Assembly (NCBI GenBank): GCA_963422465.1 | Contig: OY730171.1 | Coordinates: 4,360,202-4,424,201, forward strand | Direction: 5' to 3' | DNA: 64,000 nucleotides | Origin: Lichina pygmaea | Taxonomy: Eukaryota; Ascomycota; Lichinomycetes; Lichinales; Lichinaceae | Shown here: positions 56,277 through 64,000 of the stretch, piece after piece | How the letters are laid out: the number at the start of each line of letters is the position of its first letter | Position numbering within the stretch: position 1 is the stretch's first letter | The notes under the pieces: generated by a model | Seen by the model: only the letters and a program-made list of their open reading frames with translations | What the model was told of the DNA's origin: nothing | The model's database searches: none | Made by a program: the position numbers and the translations under genes

Positions 56277-57853
56277 ACGGCGACCGCGTCCGAGGCCCCG
56301 ACGGCGACCGACAAGGAGCTCGAGCGCGAGTACGACGTCGTCAAGTGCCTCAAGGCCCTCATGAACAACAAGTACGGCGCCGACGACGCCCTGATCCACC
56401 AGCAGGTCATCGTCGCCCTCGCGAACTCGCTCGTCTCGCCGCGCCTGTCGACGCGCAAGACCGTGAGCGAGGTGCTCACCTTCCTCTGCCACTGGGCCGA
56501 CGGCCAGGGCCACGTCCGGGTCCTGCAGGCGATGGACCACGTCAAGAACACCCAGGGCGAGAACGGCCGGTTCGACGCCTGGATGCGCATCGTCGAGGTC
56601 TCCATCGACGGCCGCGGCAAGATGGGGAGCCTCGTCGGCGCCAGCGAGGAGGTCCGCAGCGGCGGCATCGGCATGGAGAACTTCCTGATGGAGTACGCCG
56701 TGACGACGCTGCTGCTGGTCAACATGGTCGTCGACGCCCCCGGCGCCGACCTGCAGCTGCGCTGCCACCTGCGCGCCCGGTTCACGGCCTGCGGCATCCG
56801 GCGCATCCTGACCAAGATGGAGGGCTTCCAGTACGACGTCATCGACAAGCAGATCGAGCGCTACCGGACCAACGAGGCCATCGACTACGAAGACCTGCTC
56901 GAGCGCGAGGGCGGTAGCATCAAGGACGGCGTCGAGGGCGAGGGCAAGGATCTCGACGACCCCGCCCAGATCGTCGAGGTGCTCATGTCGAAGCTGCAGG
57001 GAAGCCGGACGCAGGACTACTTCCGCTCCGCCATGCAGCACCTGCTCCTGATCCGCGACGCCGACGGCGAGGATCGCCTGCGCATGTTCCAGCTCGTCGA
57101 CGCCATGCTGAGCTACGTCGCCATGGATCGGCGCCTGCCCGACATGGACCTGACCCGGAGCCTCAACTTCTCCGTCCAGAGCCTCCTCGACGGGCTGCAC
57201 ACCGACGCCGAGGCGCGCCAGGCCCGGGACGACGCCCTCCAGTCGAGGCAGATCGCCGACTCGGCCATGGCCGAGCGCGACGAGCTGAGCGCCCAGGTGC
57301 GCATGGGCGCCGACGGCCTGATCGCCAAGCTCCAGAAGCGGCTCGACGAGCAGGAATCGATCATCGAGATCCAGAGGCGCCAGAACGAGGTGGTCAAGAG
57401 CGAGCTCACCGAGGCCCAGCGGCTGCGCACGCAGGAGCTGCAGCGCAACGAGCTCGAGACGCGCGAGCTGTACCTCATGCTTCGCGACGCCCAGGACGTG
57501 GCCGCGGCGTCGGCCTCGGCCGCGGCGGCCAAGCGCGGGCCCAAGGAGGGCGGTGCCGGCGCTGGCCTCGCCATCGCGGACGACCCCGCCCGCATGAACG
57601 GCATCCTCGACCGCGAGAAGCTCATGGACCGGCTCGAGATGCAGCTCGAGCGCCAGAAGACGCAGTTCAAGCTGGAAGGCCGAGCCTGGCAACAGGTCGG
57701 CCCGTCCGACAAGTTGCGGGACCTGCGCGAGCGGATGGAGGGAGAGTCCGGCAGGCGCACCGCCTTCGAGGAGAGCACCCGCCGGACGCTCGGCTCGACG
57801 ACGCTCGGGAGCGTATCCCGCGCCCGTGGCATCGCGCCGTCGGTCTCGATCAA

Positions 57854-57909
<56 letters not shown>

Positions 57910-58457
57910 ATCCCGCCACCGTGCCGGAGGAGCCCGAAGACGGTGCGCCGGCGGGCCGCGTCGACGGTGCCACATCCGACGCCGCCGCCGTCTCCGAGAA
58001 GCCTCGACTCGTGGAGACGAAGCGGCCACGCATGAACCCGAAGCAAGCGACCGGGTTGCTGAGCGAGATCGCGGCCAAGGTACGGAGGACCGACGCCAGC
58101 GACGACGAGGACGAAGAGAGCGAAGGCGTCACCACGGGACCGTCGCACCCGAGCCTCGAGGCCGACAGCCCCAAGACCCCTGTGGACGGAGAGGCTCCAA
58201 AGATCGTGTCCAAGTCGAGCCCGGCTCTCCAGGAGCCCCGACAGGCCGAAGAGTCCGCATCTCCGGCAGCCCCGGCACCTCCGCCCACCGCCGATCGACC
58301 CTCCTCCTCCTCCGAATTGTCCCCGCTGTCCTCACCTCGGCCGTCGACGGTTATGCCCGGCCTCGAGGGCGGGCCCCCTCCACCACCTTCGTCGCCGCTA
58401 CCCCCGAGCTCGAAGACCTCGTCAGTCGCGTCGATCATGCCCGGCTTCGCCGATGGT

Positions 58458-58498
<41 letters not shown>

Positions 58499-58571
58499 CT
58501 TGCCCACGTCCATCCCAGGTGTTCCGCCACCACCTCCGCCTCCGCCGCCACCTCCGCCTCCGCCGCCACCT

Positions 58572-58610
<39 letters not shown>

Positions 58611-60364
58611 TCATCACGCCTCGGTGGCTTCTCGAACGCGATCCCCCTGACATCTACCCCCGCTACGCCGTCCCTCTCCTTCGCGCGGCCCAAGAAGAAG
58701 CTGAAGGCGCTGCACTGGGAGAAGGTGGATGCGTCCCAGGTAACGCTGTGGGCCACGCACGCGCCCACGCTCCAGGCTCGAGAGGACAAGTACCTGGAAC
58801 TCTCTCGCAAGGGCGTCCTCGACGAGGTCGAGAAGCTGTTCCTGGCCAAAGAGATCAAGATGGTCGGCAAGGCCGGCGGTCGCAAGAACGACAAGCGGCA
58901 GATCATCTCCAGCGACCTCATGCGCAAGTTCCACATCGCCCTGGCCAAGTTCTCGCACACGTCCACCGATCGGGTCGTCCAGATGATCATCCACTGCGAC
59001 ATCGACGTCCTCGACAACGACGTCGTCATGGACTTCCTGCAGCACGACGACCTCTGCACCGTGCCCGAGACGGTGTCGAAGCTCATGGCCCCGTACGGCA
59101 AGGACTGGACCATCCCGGACGCGGTCCGGATCGGCAGCGAGCAGGACCCATCCGAGCTCACGCGGGAGGATCAGATCTACCTGCACACCGCCTTCGAGCT
59201 GCACCACTACTGGAAGTCGAGGATGCGGGCCTTGTCCCTGACGAGGACGTACGAGCACGATCACGATCACATCTCGGGGAAGCTGAGGATGGTCGTCCAC
59301 GTGTCGCAGGCGCTCAAGCATTCGGACGCGCTGGCCCACGTGCTCGGCCTCATCCTCGACCTGGGGAACTTCATGAACGACTCGACCAAGCAGGCCAGCG
59401 GCTTCAAACTCAGCTCGCTGTCACGGCTCACGATGGTCAAGGACGAGAAGAACGAATCGACCTTTGCCGACCTCGTCGAGCGTATCGTGCGAACGCAGTA
59501 CCCGGAGTGGGAGCGCTTCGTCGACGATATCGGCGACGTCGTGGCGGCGCAGAACCTCCACGTCGACCAGATCAAGCAGGATGCGAATCGATACGTCGAC
59601 AACGTCAAGAACGTGCAGGCGTCGCTCGACTCGGGAAACCTCAGCGACCCGACCAAGTTCCACCCGCAGGATCGCGTCAGCCAGGTCGTGCAGCGATCCA
59701 TGAAAGACGCTCGACGGAAGGCCGAACAGATGCAACTCTACCTCGACGAGATGTTGCGGACCTACGACGACATCATGGCCTTCTACGGCGAGGATACCAC
59801 CGACGAGTACGCCCGACGAGATTTCTTCTCCAAGCTGGCGGCGTTCGTCACGGACTGGAAGGTAAGACACACGCTCTCGTAGTACCAGATTTTCCTTTGG
59901 TTCCCCTTCTTTTCGCTCTTTCATCAGTTGACGCTTGGGCGATCAGAAATCCAAAGAGAAGAACATCGCCACGGAAGACAATCGACGACGCTTAGAAGCA
60001 TCCATGCGCCGGAAGCACAATCCTGGTCCTCAGGTCAACGGCGTCGCAAGCGACGATTCGGGCCCGTCTTCCCCGACCTCGACCGGAGCCATGGACTCGC
60101 TGTTGGAGAGGCTGCGGGCAGCGGCGCCCCAAGCACGTGACCAGCGAGACCGACGTCGTCGGGCGCGGCTAAAGGAACGGCATCAGGTGCGGGTCGCGTC
60201 GGGACAACGCATGCCCGAAATCGGCGAGGGCCCAACACCCCTCGACATGAACGGCGCGGCCGTGAGCACCGACGGCGCCGCGGTCGACGTTGGGCCCATG
60301 TCATCGACCCACATCGAGGACGTCGCCGATCGGGCTGCCAGCATGCTGCAAGGTTTGCGACGAG

Positions 60365-60404
<40 letters not shown>

Positions 60405-60786
60405 GGACGCGAACGGGGATCTAGAAGACTCTAGCCTCGGCCTCGGTATCGGCGGCGGCGATAGAGGTGGCGGAGAAGGGGACCAAGACGCCACACCCCG
60501 GGCCAGCAGCATGCGAGTTCGTCGACGGCGCGAGAGCGCCGACGACGAACGACGAGCACGGCGGACCCGGCGCGGCGTCGCCAACAGAGGCGGCGCCTCG
60601 ACCGCATCCGCGCAGGAAGAGGCACGGGGAAGCGTAAGCAGCGAGCCCATCGCGGAAGTGTCTCCGAGCGAGGAGAAGCAGGCCGGTCCCGTCGCCGAGC
60701 CCGAACCGGGTAACGGCAGCGGCAGCGGCAACGACAACGGTGTTGGTGGTAGTCGTGAGGCTGAGATGGACCATCGCGTCGACTGA
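54918..60786 (+). CDS. sepA: Formin (SepA/Bni1 type)
   Basis: Two exons (54918-59861, 59947-60786; intron 85 bp) encode 1927 residues. Formins nucleate and elongate actin filaments under Rho GTPases at hyphal tips and septa. Domains in order: disordered Ser/Pro-rich N-terminus (1-290); GTPase-binding/FH3 (about 292-740; VEEQFLALMQKRGSQNIPEQ, GIRRILTKMEGFQYDVIDKQ); coiled coil (about 760-870); linker with a poly-Ser run (57856-57906); FH1 (about 1120-1235) with runs of 14 and 29 prolines; FH2 (about 1258-1640; KKKLKALHWEKVD, ALAKFSHTS, GNFMND); DAD (about 1695-1730; MDSLLERLRAAAPQ followed by RDRRRRARLKER). The intron join reads DWK-KSKEKN, in frame. The last 180 residues are Gly/Arg-rich. The high GC3 creates long open frames on the opposite strand that I reject. 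Confidence 0.95.
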
Positions 60787-62781
60787 TCCTTGGCCGAGCA
60801 GGAGGCTGCCGGCAGCCAACAACCCCTTCTTGACGGCCCTCTCATCTTCTTTGTCGAACGCTCGTCCCGATCCTTCTCCCACCACGATCGCCTCCTTCTC
60901 TGATCCCCAACACATCCTCTCCTCCTGACGCCAGGTGCGAAGCGTCCCTCCTGCTTCTTCCACCGTCACAGGCGCTCTCTTACCGAATCGTTCCCCTCCA
61001 CCTCTCCAATGTTCATCCTCGTTTTACACCTTCATCCCTCTAACGCATTATCATTTTTTTTCAGCGCTTGCAATGCTGCTAATCACCTCGGCTCGTCTTC
61101 TTCATCCTCTTGTGTTCACTCGGAACCCCAACTTTCTCGATCCTGGGGTAAAGTGCTACAACCTCTGATGGAAGTTGATGTTTACTCTGGCTACATCTAC
61201 GACGATAAGAGCGATCCTGTCCTCAGTGAGACCGTCCCGTTGCCTTCCATATGTCGCAATACCCTCGTCCTCGTCTTCTGTTCCCTGATTCCCTTCCACA
61301 AACCCCGCCACACTATTCTAACCGACATGCTCTTCCCATGTGCAAAAGCTACCCACCCCTCACCTAGGAATGGCTAGATGAGCTGAGGATATAGAAAGGA
61401 GTGGAGCTGTCAGCATCTACATGTAATACTAGGCTCCGTCCGTTTCTTGTCACGTACCAGTATGATAAGTACCTGATAGGGAGAACCCATCCACTCATTG
61501 CCATATCGTCACTCTGATTGTTATTTTCCTGTGCCGTGTGCTTGCTCTTTGGACCGAACACTACACGGCATTAGCGTGTCCAACCCATCATACCTGAGGA
61601 CCCAACTACTGGTAAGACTGCCAAGTCCTAAGCATGATCACAGGTCACAGGCCACAGAAGTGAGCAGCTAAATACATGTCAACTATTCAACAGATAATCG
61701 TAGAGCTGGTATTACGCATCAGCATCATGATTGCTCTGCATGATCCTTTGCTTTACCGTACGGTGCAGCGACTCCGTTCTAGCTCCAACCCCGCATACCC
61801 CGCACCGTGACCCCTTACCCCACCCTGTAATACAGTACGCACAATACGTACCATACAGTGTCGGACAGCACCTGTAGAGGGACAGAACCGAGTTTTCTGG
61901 TGCGTGAGGTGCTTCCTCTACTACTCGTAATACCGGTAAAGCCCCAGGACCTCTCTTCAGCACCGTGGTGACTTTCCTGGCGAGGCACTCCTGATCCTGA
62001 GGTCCCCACCACAGTACGATACCGCAGGATGCCTAGATCTCGCAGTCCGTGGTCTGAGTACACAGCTCTAGAGCCATGACCGCTGACTTGCTGGATAAGA
62101 TATCTCCAGATAGAGGGCCCAGCGCACGCACGCGATACAAAGGGAAAGACTCGAGAGAACATTGTGGTGAGGGGCCGGTTTCCGATGTGAGAAAACTGGC
62201 AGAAACGGACATGGAGCTGACGGACGCTTCCAGTTTCGGTGATCTCTGCCCGATCCTGCCGCAAGCGGAGGCAGGAGGGAGGAGAACATCTCGAAATAGC
62301 CAATCGCCCCTCACGGTTGGACCCTGCTCTGTCCAGAGACCAGTCCCTCAAGATGGTAGGAGCAGCAGTCTCCTTGACAAATGCATCGTCTCTTGAGCAT
62401 GACTTTTCCCTACCACACCAGGCCATGTCCTTGGTGTTGCTTTTCCATACACACCAGATCCACCAAAGTGGACGGTAGCCCACCCGGCCGTGCCTGTGGT
62501 CGCGAGAGGACGGCAGTCTTCTGGGCAGTGCGAATTCATCATCAACGTCAGATACGATCTTGTCACCGATGGGTCCAAGTTGACGATACTCGCCATCATC
62601 CGCATGAGCTGGGTCGACGACGCTGTGATGATTGTTGTCGCACTCGATTGCAACTTCAACGAGGGTGTCTATGTCAGCTGCTACACAGCGGCTGCCTTCA
62701 ACCGTCGGTCTTGGACTGTCGCACTCGGCGGATTCGTCGGCTTCATTCCCCTTGTCCGACACGGCCACGAGGGCGTTTCGG
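60787..62781. other. Intergenic, 2.0 kb
   Basis: The left part is the formin 3' flank (TC-rich). No gene is supported; a 317-codon minus frame (61815-62768) and a plus frame (62381-62785) are featureless. The right part is the FDH promoter. Confidence 0.45.
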
Positions 62782-63454
62782 ATGATGCTAGGACGCTTGA
62801 AGAACCCGGTGCGACTGACCTCCGCTTTGGCCGTACAGACGCGACCCGTTAAAGTGCTGGCGATCCTTTACGAGGTATATACGCTCCCCAAAATCTCTGC
62901 TCAGCCCCGTCCGAACCGTCGACCGACTTCAAATTCTACCGAAGCTTCGCAAAGCGTGTCCGTCGAGAACACATCAGAGACCGACTCGGCGGGCATCTCA
63001 TGCTAACGTGATCACACGCTCAGGGCGGCGAACATGCACGCCACCAACCTCGGCTGCTGGGGACAACGGAGAACGAGCTGGGCTTGAGAAAATGGCTGGA
63101 GGACCAAGGGCACACGTTCGTCACCACGGCGGACAAGGACGGAGGAAACTCGACCTTTGACCGGGAGTTGGTCGACGCCGAAGTTATAATCACCACACCG
63201 TATGTATCCCAGTCATCGTTGCGTCCAAGGTTCGAAGAGTCTGTTGGAGCTGTGATCTGATCGGGGTGCACCTGCATCAAACTAGTTTCCACCCAGGATA
63301 TCTCACGGCCGAACGGCTTGCCAAGGCCAAGAATCTCAAACTGGCCATCACGGCCGGGATTGGATCAGACCATGTCGACCTGAACGCTGCGAATCAGACA
63401 AACGGGGGACTCACGGTGGCAGAGGTCACAGGCTCGTAGGTGCCATCCCACGGC

Positions 63455-63499
<45 letters not shown>

Positions 63500-63504
63500 T
63501 CTCT

Positions 63505-63580
<76 letters not shown>

Positions 63581-64000
63581 CGAGAGCACCAGCAGTCGAG
63601 CGAGCTGATGGAAGCCCTCTTCAAGCAACGTTGTCAGCGTCGCAGAACATGTCGTCATGACCGCTCTCATCCTCATCCGAAATTTTGTGCCGGCGCACGA
63701 GCAGATCGAAGGCGGGGACTGGAACGTGGCCGCCGTCGCCAAGGACAGCTGGGACATTGAGAACAAAGTCGTCGGTACCGTCGGCGTCGGCCGCATCGGC
63801 GAGCGTGTTCTGCGGCGCTTCAAGCCGTTCGACTGCAAGGAGCTCCTCTACTTCGACTACCAGCCCCTTAAAGGCGAGGCCGAGAAGGAAATAGGATGTC
63901 GACGGGTCGACTCGCTCGAGGAAATGCTGGCCCAGTGTGATATCGTCACGGTCAACTGCCCTTTGCACGAGAAGACGAAGGGCATGTTCAACAAGGAGCT
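62782..64000 (+). CDS. FDH1: NAD-dependent formate dehydrogenase, 5' part, cut by window edge
   Basis: Four exons are visible (62782-62874, 63024-63199, 63286-63435, 63626-64000; introns 149, 86 and 190 bp), giving about 264 residues of a protein near 375-400. FDH oxidises formate to CO2 with NAD+. The frame gives [97 protein letters not shown] and [20 protein letters not shown] (the GxGxxG NAD site), then [18 protein letters not shown] at the edge. The first 25 residues ([20 protein letters not shown]) are basic and may target mitochondria, as in plants and some fungi; earlier in-frame ATGs at 62632 and 62671 are alternatives. Confidence 0.93.
63457..63577 (+). repeat. (CT)n(GT)n compound microsatellite in FDH intron 3
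   Basis: About 51 bp of CT repeat (one CCC interruption) runs straight into about 70 bp of GT repeat, filling most of the 190-bp intron. Confidence 0.95.

Noticed and set aside
54795-58148. 1117-codon open frame on minus, opposite the formin
   Set aside because: It is a shadow of the GC-rich third positions of the formin. It lacks any domain, and its Arg/Gly/Leu bias is what the opposite strand would give. The formin frame has full domain order.
57113-59161. 682-codon minus frame opposite formin FH1/FH2
   Set aside because: Same cause; the poly-Gly stretch is the reverse of the poly-Pro codons.
61815-62768. 317-codon minus frame between the formin and FDH
   Set aside because: No domain, signal peptide or membrane segment, composition changes along its length, and it overlaps several plus frames. 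It is probably chance, although RNA data could change this.

Overview
This window looks like nuclear DNA of a filamentous ascomycete (Pezizomycotina), most likely a Hypocreales-type fungus. The evidence is: compact genes split by short introns (about 47-150 bp, mostly GTA/GTG...AG with CTNAC-type branch sites); the gene set itself (a SepA/Bni1 formin with GBD-FH3-FH1-FH2-DAD, Mso1, Elp5, Trs120, a DUF3684-type GHKL ATPase, a LOG-family hydrolase); and intergenic DNA littered with palindromic GTAC-type words such as TACGGAGTAC. A secreted protein resembling the fungal heat-labile-enterotoxin-like ADP-ribosyltransferases would fit an insect-associated lineage, but that is inference. All splice models were derived by hand from conserved protein sequence and phase; in every complete multi-exon model the summed exon length is divisible by three.

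Layout, left to right. 1-7978: the 5' part of TRS120 (leaving the window on the left) divergent from a 1768-residue GHKL ATPase. 9126-16230: three minus-strand genes, a cysteine-rich single-pass membrane protein, Mediator subunit MED6 and a CLPTM1 family multi-spanning protein. 16976-21915: a LOG-type hydrolase, proteasome subunit alpha PRE5, VPS55 and the ER-Golgi SNARE SEC22. 22669-29675: the enterotoxin-like secreted protein, an ASX-homology (DEUBAD) protein whose N-terminal half is a 149-bp exon-plus-intron tandem array, ELP5, and the U4/U6.U5 snRNP 27K (SNRNP27) protein. 30735-35533: ER glucosidase I (ending in KDEL), convergent with an MMtag-domain protein.

36974-40744 is a mobile-element graveyard: a degraded Ty3/gypsy chromovirus with an LTR, a chromodomain, integrase stretches and a small zinc-knuckle-like ORF on the opposite strand, invaded by two 5'-truncated Tad-like LINE copies. 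One copy has a clear 14-bp target-site duplication. 41667-47123: MSO1 and MAK16 on minus, then the mitochondrial tRNA-modification GTPase MSS1 on plus. 47499-52098 is mostly non-coding, with a 39-bp minisatellite that may encode a 76-residue repeat peptide and a MITE-like inverted repeat. 52099-60786: a small membrane-anchored protein and the 1927-residue formin. 62782-64000: the 5' part of formate dehydrogenase, with a CT/GT microsatellite in its third intron.

Most genes are housekeeping: secretory and endosomal traffic (TRS120, SEC22, VPS55, MSO1, GLS1/CWH41), transcription and RNA (MED6, SNRNP27, MAK16, ELP5, MSS1), proteolysis (PRE5) and polarity (formin). They show no obvious functional cluster; no CRISPR, operon or rRNA was seen. 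The features most worth a second look are the exon-duplication array (24956-26133), the KDEL tail on glucosidase I, the HExxH motif at the end of the GHKL ATPase, the nested transposons and the antisense ORF beside the LTR.
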